Assembly (NCBI RefSeq): GCF_011806425.1
Contig: NZ_JAATOV010000001.1
Coordinates: forward strand, 558,001 to 622,000
Direction: 5' to 3'
DNA length: 64,000 nucleotides
Source of the DNA: Thalassospira lucentensis
GTDB taxonomy: Bacteria; Pseudomonadota; Alphaproteobacteria; Rhodospirillales; Thalassospiraceae
Part shown: positions 32,384 to 42,124 of the stretch, one piece after another
Layout of the letters: each line of letters starts with the position of its first letter
How positions within the stretch are numbered: position 1 is the first letter of the stretch
The notes under the pieces: model-generated
What the model was told of the DNA's origin: nothing
Databases searched by the model: none
Seen by the model: only the letters and a program-made list of their open reading frames with translations
Made by a program: the position numbers and the translations under genes

Positions 32384-33130
32384 ATGAGTGTTACGAAAAC
32401 CGCGCCGATCCCAGATGAAAATGCCCCCACGTCCGCGCCCGGCGCGGTGAAAACCGTCGATGTGCAGAACCTGAAACTGCGCCTTGAAGGCCCGGCGGGG
32501 ATTGTTGAAATCCTTAAGGGCATCGACATTTCGATCAATGCGGGTGAACGCGTTAGTCTTGTGGGGCCATCCGGGTCAGGCAAAACATCGCTTTTGATGG
32601 TGATTGCCGGGTTGGAACAGGCGCAAGAAGGCGTTGTTTCGGTCTGTGGCAATGATCTGCGTGCACTGAATGAAGATGGGCTTGCCCTTTATCGCCGTCA
32701 TCATGTTGGCATCGTGTTTCAGGACTTCCACCTGATCCCGACGATGAGCGCACTTGAAAACGTTGCGCTGCCGATGGAATTTGCCGGGCGCAAAGACGCA
32801 TTTGAGAAAGCAGAACAAGAACTTAAGGCTGTTGGCCTTGGCCATCGTCTTGGCCATTATCCAGGCCAGCTTTCGGGGGGTGAGCAACAACGTGTTGCCT
32901 TGGCGCGCGCGCTGGCGACCGATCCGGAATTGCTTTTGGCCGATGAGCCGACCGGTAACCTTGACGGCACCACGGGCGAAACCATCATTGAATTGCTGTT
33001 TGATTTGGCCAAGGACAAGGGATCAACATTGTTGTTGATTACCCATGATCCGAGCCTTGCCGAGCGATGTGATCGGACCATCATGCTGCGTGATGGGGAA
33101 ATCGTTTCGCAGCAGGAAGATCATTCATGA
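32384..33130 (+). CDS. ybbA: ABC transporter ATPase YbbA (LolD-like)
   Basis: 248 residues. MacB/LolD-type ABC ATPase with Walker [19 protein letters not shown], signature [19 protein letters not shown] and Walker [19 protein letters not shown] ~30-residue hydrophilic N-terminal extension precedes the domain. It overlaps the permease by 4 bp (ATGA), so the two form one transporter. In E. coli YbbAP is genetically linked to TesA; the substrate is not firmly known, although lipid or export roles are suspected. Confidence 0.93.
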   Translation: MSVTKTAPIPDENAPTSAPGAVKTVDVQNLKLRLEGPAGIVEILKGIDISINAGERVSLVGPSGSGKTSLLMVIAGLEQAQEGVVSVCGNDLRALNEDGLALYRRHHVGIVFQDFHLIPTMSALENVALPMEFAGRKDAFEKAEQELKAVGLGHRLGHYPGQLSGGEQQRVALARALATDPELLLADEPTGNLDGTTGETIIELLFDLAKDKGSTLLLITHDPSLAERCDRTIMLRDGEIVSQQEDHS

Positions 33131-35736
33131 GCGACAAAATAACCCCATCCAACGGCGCATCAAGCGACACTCCGATCAATATGGGTGCGGCCAACGGTAC
33201 AGATGGTGCCGACCGCCTGTGGTCGATTGCGTGGCGGGTGTGCCGACGCGAACTGCGCGGCGGACTTTCGGGCTTTTGGATTTTCCTGGCCTGTCTGGCC
33301 CTTGGCGTTGGTGCGATTGCATCCGTCGGAAACGTTTCGGAATCCGTTCTTTCGGCGCTTGAACGTGACGGGCGGAAGCTTTTGGGTGGCGATGTTGAGC
33401 TGCGCCTGACCAATATGGATGCGACAGCTGAGCAAATTCAATGGCTTAACGACAATACCGAACGGGTTGGGCAACTTGCCACCATGCGCACCACCGCCTA
33501 TGGCCCGGATCAGCGCCGGTTGGTGGAGCTTAAGGCGGTTGATGATGCCTATCCGCTGTTTGGCGAGATGAAGCTTGCCGATGACATTCCGTTTGACGGG
33601 ATCCTTGATCAAAAAGACGGCACGTGGGGGGCTGTCAGCGAAGCCGGGCTTTTGGAACGGCTGAATATCAAGATTGGCGATACGGTTAAGCTTGGCGATA
33701 TTGATGTGCAAATTCGCGGCGTCATCACGACCGAGCCAGATAAAGCGGTTGGGTTCTTTAATTTCGGGCCGCGTTTGATGGTGTCCAAAGACGCACTGAT
33801 GCAGACCGGATTGGTGCAGCCCGGCAGTCTGATCCGCTATTATTACGCTTTGGATTTGAAGGGCAACGAAACCCCGACCGCCTTTCGCGAACGGCTTGAT
33901 GAGCGGTTTGAAGATGCGAGCTGGCGCGTGCGTGATACGGCCAATGCCAATCCGGGTTTGAAGCGGTTTATCGAACGATTGACGCTGTTCCTGACCCTTG
34001 TTGGGTTGTCCGCCCTGTTGGTGGGCGGGATTGGTGTTGCCAATGCAGTGCGCAGCCATATCGAAAGCAAAACATCCGTGATCGCCACGTTGAAATCGGT
34101 TGGTGCATCCCACGGATTGGTCTTGCGGATTTACTTCCTGCAAATCCTTGTTCTAGCGATCATTGGCATTACCATCGGCCTTGTGATTGGCGCGGTAACC
34201 CCGGCACTGATTGCACCGGTTTTGGCCGGGCGCCTGCCGATTGATGTGACATTGGGCCCGGCATTGCCGTCGCTGTTGATTGCGACAAGCTTTGGCATTT
34301 TGACCACCCTGGTCTTTGCCCTGCCATCATTGTTGCGCGCCCGTGAAATTCCCGCCGCCCGCCTGTTTCGGGCCAGTGCAGGATTGCTGGGCGGAAGCCC
34401 GGTGCGCAAACGTGACCTGCCCTATATCGGGTTGCCGCTGGTTCTTTTGCTGGTGTTAACCGTGGTGACCGCGACGGATAAAACCATCGCACTTGGCTTT
34501 ATCGGCGGATCGGCAGCGGCGATTGTGATTTTCACCTATGCCGGTCGGGCAATTGTATCTTTATCGAAACGTTTTACCGGCGGACGCAATGCGTTTTCAC
34601 GCTTGGCCCTGACCAACCTGCATCGGCCCGGTGCGAGCACGGTGCCCGTGGCGCTGTCGCTTGGCCTTGGTTTGACATTGCTGGTGACGATTTCCGGGAT
34701 TGAGGGCAACCTTGATAACGAGATCAATGAAAACCTGCCGGACTCTGCCCCGGCGTTCTTCTTCCTTGATATCCGCCCGGATCAAATGGATGCGTTCCGT
34801 GACCAGCTTTTGGCCGAGGATAATGTTTCGGATATCGAACAAACGCCGATGTTGCGTGGACGTGTCACAGCGGTTGATGGGGTTAAATCCGAAGATGTCG
34901 GACCGGGGGAAGACCGTTGGTTCCTGCGCGGGGATCGTGGCCTGACCTTTGCGGCATCACCGCCGCCAGAAACCAAGCTGGTGCAGGGGCAATGGTGGCC
35001 GTCTGATTATGATGACGCGTCAAAGCCGCTGGTGTCGATCAGTGCGGATATTGGTCGGGCCTTTGACCTTCAGCCCGGTGACACATTGACCGTCAATATT
35101 CTGGGGCGTGACATCACCGCAGAAATCGCCAATTGGCGCGAAATCGAATGGCAAAGCCTGCGTATGAATTTCGCCATGGTGTTCTCACCGGGCTTGATCG
35201 ACAAGGCGCCCTATAGCCTGATTGCGACGGCCCATATGCCACGCGAAATGGAAGGACCGGTTGATCGCATGATCGGGCTGGATTTCCCGAACGTTTCGGC
35301 CATTCGGGTACGCGAGGCGCTTGAGGCGGCCAACGCCATCTTGGCGGGGATTGGTACGGCCCTTAATGCCACGAGTATGATTGCGATTGTTGCTGGGGTG
35401 TTGGTGTTGGCCGGTGCGGTTGCCGCCGGGCGGCGCAAACGCATTTATGATGCCGTCGTCCTTAAAACGCTGGGCGCAACGCGGGCCAATATCCTTTATG
35501 CCTATGCACTTGAGTACGGCATTCTTGGCTTTGCGACCGGGGTGCTGGCGGCACTGGTTGGGTCACTTGCCGCGTGGTCGGTGCTTGTCCTGGTGATGGG
35601 GGCGTCTTGGACGCTGTTGCCCGCCACCATTCTGGGGCCGATTGCCATTGGCCTGTTTGCCACCCTGTCAGCCGGGTTTGTCGGCACGTGGCAGGCATTG
35701 CGCAGCCCGGCAGCACCGTTGTTGCGCAACGAGTAG
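33127..35736 (+). CDS. ybbP: FtsX-like ABC permease YbbP
   Basis: 869 residues. Helix 1 (GFWIFLACLALGVGAIASVG) is followed by a large periplasmic MacB_PCD-like region (about 65-290), then an FtsX domain (LFLTLVGLSALLVGGIGVANAVR), further helices, a second periplasmic region (about 550-740) and a second FtsX domain ending SAGFVGTWQALRSPAAPLLRNE. Such double-FtsX permeases extract or release molecules in the periplasm rather than carry solutes through the membrane. It starts inside the ybbA stop (ATGA). Confidence 0.92.
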   Translation: MSDKITPSNGASSDTPINMGAANGTDGADRLWSIAWRVCRRELRGGLSGFWIFLACLALGVGAIASVGNVSESVLSALERDGRKLLGGDVELRLTNMDATAEQIQWLNDNTERVGQLATMRTTAYGPDQRRLVELKAVDDAYPLFGEMKLADDIPFDGILDQKDGTWGAVSEAGLLERLNIKIGDTVKLGDIDVQIRGVITTEPDKAVGFFNFGPRLMVSKDALMQTGLVQPGSLIRYYYALDLKGNETPTAFRERLDERFEDASWRVRDTANANPGLKRFIERLTLFLTLVGLSALLVGGIGVANAVRSHIESKTSVIATLKSVGASHGLVLRIYFLQILVLAIIGITIGLVIGAVTPALIAPVLAGRLPIDVTLGPALPSLLIATSFGILTTLVFALPSLLRAREIPAARLFRASAGLLGGSPVRKRDLPYIGLPLVLLLVLTVVTATDKTIALGFIGGSAAAIVIFTYAGRAIVSLSKRFTGGRNAFSRLALTNLHRPGASTVPVALSLGLGLTLLVTISGIEGNLDNEINENLPDSAPAFFFLDIRPDQMDAFRDQLLAEDNVSDIEQTPMLRGRVTAVDGVKSEDVGPGEDRWFLRGDRGLTFAASPPPETKLVQGQWWPSDYDDASKPLVSISADIGRAFDLQPGDTLTVNILGRDITAEIANWREIEWQSLRMNFAMVFSPGLIDKAPYSLIATAHMPREMEGPVDRMIGLDFPNVSAIRVREALEAANAILAGIGTALNATSMIAIVAGVLVLAGAVAAGRRKRIYDAVVLKTLGATRANILYAYALEYGILGFATGVLAALVGSLAAWSVLVLVMGASWTLLPATILGPIAIGLFATLSAGFVGTWQALRSPAAPLLRNE

Positions 35737-35807
35737 GATGGCGCTGAGTGGTCCTGAATAGCGCTGTATGGCGCTGACCTGATGCGATACGCTTCCAAAA
35801 CAAACTT

Positions 35808-35837
35808 AGGGCCGGTCATATTACTGACCGGCCCTTT
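35808..35837. terminator. Bidirectional terminator between ybbP and acyl-CoA synthetase
   Basis: Stem AGGGCCGGTCA / TGACCGGCCCT (11 bp) with a 6-base loop, flanked by T or A runs, between convergent genes. Confidence 0.8.
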
Positions 35838-35864
35838 GTCGTTTAAGCCATCAATGGCGCATGA

Positions 35865-37481
35865 TTACGCCAAATCGCGCAAGGCCCGGCGGACCACCTT
35901 GCCGGTTGTGGTCATGGGAAGTTCATCCAGAAAAGCAATTTCGCGCGGGTATTCGTGGGCGGCCAAGCGGGTTTTCACAAACTGCTTGATATCGCCTTCG
36001 AGCGCGTCACTTTGATCAAAGCCATCGGCCAAGATGACAAAGGCCTTAACGATCTGCCCGCGTTGGGGATCGGGTTTGCCTATGACACCCGCCATGCGCA
36101 CGGCGGGATGGGCAATCAGGCAATCTTCGATTTCGCCCGGACCAATGCGGTACCCGGCCGAACTGATCACGTCATCATCGCGTCCGACAAAATGGATATA
36201 GCCATCTTCGTCGACACAGCCCATGTCGCCCGTCAGAAGCCATTCACCGATATATTTGTCGCGGGTGGCATCGGGATTACGCCAATATTCCAAAAACATC
36301 ACCGGATCGGGCGCGCGCACCGCAATGCGGCCCATGTCACCAGCGGCCAACACATTGCCATCAAGATCAATCACCGCAACATCGTGCCCCGGAACCGGTC
36401 GCCCCATCACCCCCGGCTTAGAATCCATGATTGATTGGCAGGAACTGACGACCATGTTGCATTCGGTCTGACCATAAAACTCATTGATCGTGACCCCAAA
36501 GACCCGACGCCCCCAATCAAGCAATTCCGCGCCAAGGGTTTCGCCGCCACTGGCGATGGAGCGCAAGTTACAGTCAAATTTCTGCGCCACATCATCCCCG
36601 GCCGCACGCATCATCTTTAACGCGGTTGGCGGCAGGAACGTGTTGCGCACCCCATAATCAGCAATCAGTTCAAAGGCGGCCTCGGGGGTGAATTTTTCAA
36701 ATCGGTGGGCCACCACCGCAATTCCGTGATGCCACGCGGGCAATAACACATCGAGCAATCCACCAATCCATGCCCAATCGGCGGGCGTCCACATGACATC
36801 GCCATCCTTGGGAAAGAAATCATGCGACATTTCAACGCCGGGCAAATGGCCCAGCAACACCCGATGCGCGTGAAGCGCCCCTTTGGGTTGGCCGGTGGTG
36901 CCCGATGTATAAATGATCAGGGCCGGTTCATCGGCGCGCGTTTTGACCGGCGTGAAATCATCGGCTTCTTCAGCCGAGAGCGCCTTGAAATCAAAGCAAT
37001 CATCGGGCGCGCCATCAATCACATAAACATATTCAAGGGCCGGTAAAAGATCGCGAATTTCGGCAATTTTCGCCGCCCCTTCGCGGTCGGTCACAAGTGC
37101 CTTGGCCGCACAGTTGCCCAACCGATATTCCAGTGCATCGACCCCAAACAAGGTAAATAGCGGCACGGCAATGCAGCCCATTTTATAGGCGGCAACATGG
37201 GAAATGGCGGTTTCTGGACTTTGGGGCAGCAATATCCCCACCCGGTCACCGCGGCGTATCCCATGGCGGCGCATAACGTTGGCAAAGCGATTTGAAAGCC
37301 GTTTGATTTGGGCAAAGGTGTAATCGCGGCGCGAACCATCGCGCCGACGGTACATTAACGCCAGCCGATCCGGGTCATCGGCCCATTTGTCGCAAACATC
37401 GACACCAATGTTGAAATAAGTCGGCACGTCCCAGACAAAGTCCGAACGCACCGTCGCGTAATCATCACGACAGACCAGCAT
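35865..37481 (-). CDS. AMP-forming acyl-CoA synthetase
   Basis: 538 residues of the ANL superfamily. Adenylation motif ALIIYTSGTTGQPKGALH (about residue 180), GGETLG and NEFYGQTECNMV in the core, hinge motif LLTGDMGCVDEDGYIHFVGR, and the catalytic C-terminal Lys in PMTTTGKVVRRAL. It ligates a carboxylic acid to CoA at the cost of ATP. The sequence is nearer to medium-chain/propionate-type synthetases than to acetyl-CoA synthetase Acs (shorter, no N-terminal cap), but the chain length cannot be read. AGGGAGG precedes the ATG at 37481. Monocistronic. Confidence 0.9.
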   Translation of the reverse strand: MLVCRDDYATVRSDFVWDVPTYFNIGVDVCDKWADDPDRLALMYRRRDGSRRDYTFAQIKRLSNRFANVMRRHGIRRGDRVGILLPQSPETAISHVAAYKMGCIAVPLFTLFGVDALEYRLGNCAAKALVTDREGAAKIAEIRDLLPALEYVYVIDGAPDDCFDFKALSAEEADDFTPVKTRADEPALIIYTSGTTGQPKGALHAHRVLLGHLPGVEMSHDFFPKDGDVMWTPADWAWIGGLLDVLLPAWHHGIAVVAHRFEKFTPEAAFELIADYGVRNTFLPPTALKMMRAAGDDVAQKFDCNLRSIASGGETLGAELLDWGRRVFGVTINEFYGQTECNMVVSSCQSIMDSKPGVMGRPVPGHDVAVIDLDGNVLAAGDMGRIAVRAPDPVMFLEYWRNPDATRDKYIGEWLLTGDMGCVDEDGYIHFVGRDDDVISSAGYRIGPGEIEDCLIAHPAVRMAGVIGKPDPQRGQIVKAFVILADGFDQSDALEGDIKQFVKTRLAAHEYPREIAFLDELPMTTTGKVVRRALRDLA

Positions 37482-37600
37482 GTTTCCTCCCTGTATCTAC
37501 CGCTGTTTTTTGTTTTTCGCTGCGGTAAATTTTGTCAGCATGCTAGAACCAATCTGCGCCAATTGGAAGGTCGGAGTAGCATCCTATCCGACCAGATATG

Positions 37601-39172
37601 TCAGCGAACCGGGTCCAAAAGGAACGTGAAATTCGCATCCTGCCCGGCATCTGTCGTCGCCGTCGCGTGACAGCCAAGACAGGAGGCATCGCTTTGATGC
37701 TGAATGAAGCTTTCAAGGGCAAGGTTGCTTAAGAAACGGGGGACTTCGCCAACCCCAAATGGCGCACCGCCCGGGTTGCCGATCCATTGCGTGCCAAGCA
37801 ACATGTAATTTTGCCAAACCGTGCCGGCCAATTTGTTTTGCCAGACAAAATTCGCCTCAGCCGTGCCGGAAAACAAGCGCCAGCAGCGCACGATATCGGG
37901 CGGGTTGATCGGATCGCCAGAGATATTGCGGGCATAGGGCGCGTTATCGGCCCAGCGAAGGTCGGTTTGAATGGATTGATTGGCAGGTTTTCCGGGCTTT
38001 GTATGCCCACCATAAAACACAAACCCATCGGTGGGAGCCTCCAAAGTCGATGGATCAGGGGCCAAGCAACCATCGGCAAAGGGCGTATCGGTGATGATGC
38101 TGTTGGGGCGGCGGGCATTGGCGGCAAGTGGGGCGGTGCCGGTATGTTCAAAGCTGGACCAAATCCAACGATCGCCATTGCCGCTGGTGACACGCTCCAC
38201 CAAATGCATGCCAACCAGCCCAACCGTGACATCAAGACAGGTCGGCTTGCCATTCAGCGTGACATCCCCATCAAGTGCAATGCGTGCCGGCCGTGTAAAG
38301 TAATTATCAGAAGCGGGTTCTTCTGGCAGGATACGCCAGGCAAATTTCAAAAGCTGCGCGCCCATTACCCTGCCGAGCTGCCCATCACCCAGAAGGGCCT
38401 TGGTTGGCGCGTTGGGTGTTTCGCCCGCGCCCGAGGCGGTGATGACGGAGGCCGTGGGTTTCGCGGCCCCGATCACGCGGGTTTCGGGGCTGCGGCCCAT
38501 CGGGAAGTCAACCGTCATGCCCGCACTGGCAAAATCCAACCGGCCATCTTCGTGATTAAGGCGGTTCTTGCGAATATAATCAGCCGCCACCGGATTGATC
38601 CGGGTTTCATATAAAATGAAATTCCCGGCCTGATCGACCAGCATATCGCCGCTTGATTGCACATGACTTGCCAGCAAAAGGGCACCGTCGGGCAATCCAT
38701 CGCGGCAAGCCGGGTTGGGCATGGCAACCTCGGCAAACAGATCGCGACTTGTTGGGAATGTTTCCCAGCGCGCACGCCCAGCCCGATCAGGATCAGGGGC
38801 GGTTACGGCGACAAAGGACTGCCACGAAAACCGGTCAAAGGGGCGCTGTGCCTCGTAAGCGAGAAAGCGATAGACAAAACTGGCGTCAAATTCCGGCACA
38901 TCGACCGGCGCAACCAAGCAGGGTGCCGCCAGATCGGGATCCGCACAAAATTCCGTTTCGGGATAGCGATCGGTAAAGACCGGGACGGTTTTTGCATCAG
39001 GTGCCGCCGATAGATTGGCATTCTGTGCCACGGCAACCATTGGAATGGCAGCAGCAAAGACCATCAGACTCGCAAGACCAACCACACCAAATCCCGCCAA
39101 ACGCCCCCAAAGGGGTTTGGGCATAACGATTTGGGATGTCTTATTTTTTTTAATCCTGTTGGGTGCGGGCAT
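37601..39172 (-). CDS. Exported protein with one C-terminal CxxCH motif, function unknown
   Basis: 523 residues. A hydrophobic helix followed by AAIPMVAVAQNANLS (signal peptide with AxA-like site) sends it to the periplasm. The body has many aromatic and Asp residues (RFSWQSFVAVTAPDPDRAGR, GLVGMHLVERVTSG, FVFYGGHTKPGKPANQS) and no domain I can name. Near the end SDASCLGCHATATTD carries a single CxxCH, the haem c attachment motif. Met or His residues could supply the sixth ligand. It may be a monohaem cytochrome or an enzyme with a haem-binding tail. It stands alone; its ATG at 39172 has AAGGC upstream. Confidence 0.75.
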   Translation of the reverse strand: MPAPNRIKKNKTSQIVMPKPLWGRLAGFGVVGLASLMVFAAAIPMVAVAQNANLSAAPDAKTVPVFTDRYPETEFCADPDLAAPCLVAPVDVPEFDASFVYRFLAYEAQRPFDRFSWQSFVAVTAPDPDRAGRARWETFPTSRDLFAEVAMPNPACRDGLPDGALLLASHVQSSGDMLVDQAGNFILYETRINPVAADYIRKNRLNHEDGRLDFASAGMTVDFPMGRSPETRVIGAAKPTASVITASGAGETPNAPTKALLGDGQLGRVMGAQLLKFAWRILPEEPASDNYFTRPARIALDGDVTLNGKPTCLDVTVGLVGMHLVERVTSGNGDRWIWSSFEHTGTAPLAANARRPNSIITDTPFADGCLAPDPSTLEAPTDGFVFYGGHTKPGKPANQSIQTDLRWADNAPYARNISGDPINPPDIVRCWRLFSGTAEANFVWQNKLAGTVWQNYMLLGTQWIGNPGGAPFGVGEVPRFLSNLALESFIQHQSDASCLGCHATATTDAGQDANFTFLLDPVR

Positions 39173-39411
39173 GGCAGGTTTTGCCTTAAAATATTGCGGT
39201 CACGCGCGGTTATCCCCTGCTTTGGCGCATATTAGCGCTTTTTGGCGGCGATGTCGCGCATTAGCGCGAAGTGAACAAGGTCACATCTGACTTTCCCACA
39301 AGGGCCGCAACTTGGCGGAACCGTTGCTTTTCACGGAAATTCTGCCATATTTTAACCATCGCAGAAGTCTATAAAGCATTCTGCACACAATTGGATCAAA
39401 GAGGGATTTCA

Positions 39412-40134
39412 ATGGCTTTTGAAACGCGTCAACGCGGCTATGACGTCTCGGTTGGCCAGTCGGCGGCCGAGATCGATGCAGGTCTCCGCGCCTATATGCT
39501 GCGTGTTTATAACTACATGGCATCCGCACTGGCTTTGACTGGTGTGGTCGCGATGGCAGTGTCCACCAGCCCAACCCTGATGCAGGCAATTTTCGGTACG
39601 GGTTTGCACTGGGTTGTCATGCTGGCCCCGATCGGACTTGTCTTCTTCCTGAGCGCGCGCATCCATAAAATGAGCTTTGGCGCAGCACAGGCGACGTTCT
39701 GGGTTTATGCCGCCCTGATGGGGCTGTCACTGGCGTCGATCTTCTTGGTGTATACCGGTGAATCGATTGCCCGGACCTTCTTCATCACCGCAGGTACCTT
39801 TGGTGCGATGAGCCTTTATGGCTATACCACCAAGAAAGACCTGTCGGGTTGGGGTAGCTTCCTGTTCATGGGCCTGATCGGCATCATCATTGCCAGCGTT
39901 GTGAACATCTTCCTTGGCAGCGGCATGCTGCAGTTCGTGATTTCAGCAGCTGGTGTACTGATCTTTACCGGTCTTACCGCGTATGACACCCAGCGCATCA
40001 AGGAAGAGTATCACGAACAGGACGACGTAGCGACTTCGGGCAAGAAAGCCCTGTTTGGTGCCCTGCGTCTGTATCTGGACTTCGTGAACCTGTTTATCAT
40101 GTTGCTGCAGTTCTTCGGCGCAAGCCGGGATTAG
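39412..40134 (+). CDS. Bax inhibitor-1 / YccA family membrane protein
   Basis: 240 residues with about seven helices, the BI-1 plan. Typical segments: AGLRAYMLRVYNYMASALALTG, then GAQATFWVYAALMGLSLASI, and TGLTAYDTQRIKEEY with the conserved Asp of the C-terminal pore helix. Members form calcium-leak channels or modulate FtsH in the inner membrane. The frame opens at 39271, but the ATG at 39412 follows GAGGG at good spacing. A strong terminator with a TTCG tetraloop follows. Confidence 0.93.
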   Translation: MAFETRQRGYDVSVGQSAAEIDAGLRAYMLRVYNYMASALALTGVVAMAVSTSPTLMQAIFGTGLHWVVMLAPIGLVFFLSARIHKMSFGAAQATFWVYAALMGLSLASIFLVYTGESIARTFFITAGTFGAMSLYGYTTKKDLSGWGSFLFMGLIGIIIASVVNIFLGSGMLQFVISAAGVLIFTGLTAYDTQRIKEEYHEQDDVATSGKKALFGALRLYLDFVNLFIMLLQFFGASRD

Positions 40135-40159
40135 GATGCGCCCCGCGCATTCGCAGTCA

Positions 40160-40189
40160 AAAACCCCGCAGCTTCGGCTGCGGGGTTTT
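40160..40189 (+). terminator. Intrinsic terminator after the BI-1 gene
   Basis: AAAACCCCGCAGC / GCTGCGGGGTTTT closing a TTCG tetraloop (40173-40176), with T-run within the right arm. Confidence 0.92.
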
Positions 40190-40273
40190 CTTTTATCTGC
40201 TCAATCCGAAACGCCAGACGCGATCAACGTCAATGGCGGCAGAAGGCAGGAAGATGTTGGCTAAGCTTGGCGA

Positions 40274-41899
40274 TCAGGACGCCGCGGGTTCTTGCTTGGT
40301 CTCGCCGCCTGTCGCACTTATCACCGCCTTGCGATGGCTAATTTGCGAGAGCATGTTTTCAGAGCGCGCATAGCCGCCCGATGCAGCGCGTGCAGCACCC
40401 TTTGCCCCGGCATCCATGAAGGCATGATAGGCGTGGGAAAAGCTGACACGGGCATGGCCGATCAGTTTTTCATCCTTGCCGTTGCTGCCGTTTGTTAGCT
40501 GCACCGTGGCAAGGGCAAACATGGTACGGCCCCAAATATAGGGCTGTTCACGGCGATTACAGACCTTAAGCGATGCCTGAAACACCGGAATGACTTGTTC
40601 ATCAGGAATATGAACATCATTGATCAAGGCCGATGCGACCAGGGATTCCCCCAAACCATAGGCGGCCACCGCATAAAGCGGCGCATGCAGGCTGCTATTG
40701 ATCATGCCGATTGCACGGCGGAATTGGGAAGCGCCCATATCAGACAGTTTGGCTTTTTCGATTTCCTTGGCATAGGCAACCAATGCTTCGCCCAATCGAC
40801 AAAGGGCCGCGGCACAGTCGGCGGCAGAGCCACCGCTTAGTTCAAAGCGCCGGACAAGGAACTTCCACAGCGCGACGGCAACCGTGCCCGCACTTTTTTG
40901 CATGTTGCTGACCAAGGACCAATTCACCAGCCCGCCATACAGCGCCAGAACCGCCGTTTGCGGGCAATCAACCTTGTCAAAGTCGCTGATTGCGGCAATC
41001 AGGTCTTCGGTGCTGGTTTCTTTGATGGTGGTTTCTTTTTGTGCAACGCCCTCGCCCAATAATCCGGATGGGGCCTTTGCCCGGACCGGGGCCGGTGCCG
41101 CAGGTGCGTCACCCGCCGCCGTCAGGATTTGGCGAACGCGCGGTTCCATAACCCGTATCGCCGAGGCGCAGTAACTGCGATCACCGGTTTCGGCCAAAAC
41201 ATAGGCTGCAAACGCATAGGCGCTTGCGACACCGGTACCGGCCTTTTCAAGGGTATCACCGTTTTGAATGCGTTCCTGAAAATCATCCAGATGCGACGTC
41301 AAACGCGCCATCTGCAAAGAACGCTTTTCACTGCCACGGGATTGATGGACAAGCTCCGCACATAGCAAAATGCGCACGGCTTCGGCCGTGTCATGGTGAT
41401 CGGGCGCGGTGAAGCAATGGGTCAGTGGCATCAGAACTTCGTAAAGCGGGGATGCCAATTCATCGCTGATTAAATGGATTTCAAGCTGACCACTTGGCCC
41501 GTTTTCACGGCCCCAAAAGGCGGTCGTCGCATTGCGATAGTGTGCAGCGTTTAAAACACCAAGTTGGGCTTCGCGCAGGGCGACAAAAGGATCGGCAACA
41601 TCGGGGTTGGGTACGAAATGATGATCAATCTGAACAGATTTTCTTTCGGAAACCGATCCCAGATGCCGGACCAGAAGATCAGAAATGGCATCAGATGACG
41701 GCGCCCCGGCCGGTATATCCGCACCGTTGGCAGCCGCCGTATCTGCATTTGAAAATCGGGCGATGGCATAGGTGTGCACGGTTTCTGGCGCAGCGGCGGT
41801 CGCATCTGGCGTACCGACGGCGGCAGAAGATCCTTTTGATCCTTGAGCTGCGAACAATGACTTGATCGCAAGGCCCACAGCAGACCAGAAACCAGCCAT
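40274..41899 (-). CDS. Uncharacterised helical (TPR-like) protein
   Basis: 541 residues, not recognised. It starts with one hydrophobic segment (FWSAVGLAIKSLFAAQ) and an Ala/Ser/Asp-rich linker. A region around residues 45-110 (AIARFSNADTAA, SDAISDLLVRHL) is followed by long helical stretches with paired helices (for example LALYGGLVNWSLVSN and AAYGLGESLVASALIN) suggesting TPR-like repeats from about residue 300 on. It may be a scaffold. AAGGGAAAAA precedes the ATG. Neighbours (BI-1 gene convergent, htpX on the same strand downstream) give no clear functional hint. Confidence 0.72.
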   Translation of the reverse strand: MAGFWSAVGLAIKSLFAAQGSKGSSAAVGTPDATAAAPETVHTYAIARFSNADTAAANGADIPAGAPSSDAISDLLVRHLGSVSERKSVQIDHHFVPNPDVADPFVALREAQLGVLNAAHYRNATTAFWGRENGPSGQLEIHLISDELASPLYEVLMPLTHCFTAPDHHDTAEAVRILLCAELVHQSRGSEKRSLQMARLTSHLDDFQERIQNGDTLEKAGTGVASAYAFAAYVLAETGDRSYCASAIRVMEPRVRQILTAAGDAPAAPAPVRAKAPSGLLGEGVAQKETTIKETSTEDLIAAISDFDKVDCPQTAVLALYGGLVNWSLVSNMQKSAGTVAVALWKFLVRRFELSGGSAADCAAALCRLGEALVAYAKEIEKAKLSDMGASQFRRAIGMINSSLHAPLYAVAAYGLGESLVASALINDVHIPDEQVIPVFQASLKVCNRREQPYIWGRTMFALATVQLTNGSNGKDEKLIGHARVSFSHAYHAFMDAGAKGAARAASGGYARSENMLSQISHRKAVISATGGETKQEPAAS

Positions 41900-42124
41900 T
41901 TTTTCCCTTGCCTCTTATCGCGTCTTATTTATTGGCAATTAGAAACAATGATCCGTAATTGCAGGACTATTGTCCGCTGCAAGGCAACCGGGGTCAATCC
42001 AATCAACCAAGATTTTCACGATACTGAAGGATAGAGACCCCCGTACACCTATATAAGAAAACCCGATAAATGGCTGATATGGCATTGTAATTTTGGACAG
42101 ACTAAAGGCCATTTGGCAGTGCGT

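Noticed and set aside
37787..38614. 275-codon open frame opposite the exported CxxCH protein
   Set aside because: No recognisable motif and complete overlap with a frame that has a signal peptide and haem motif.
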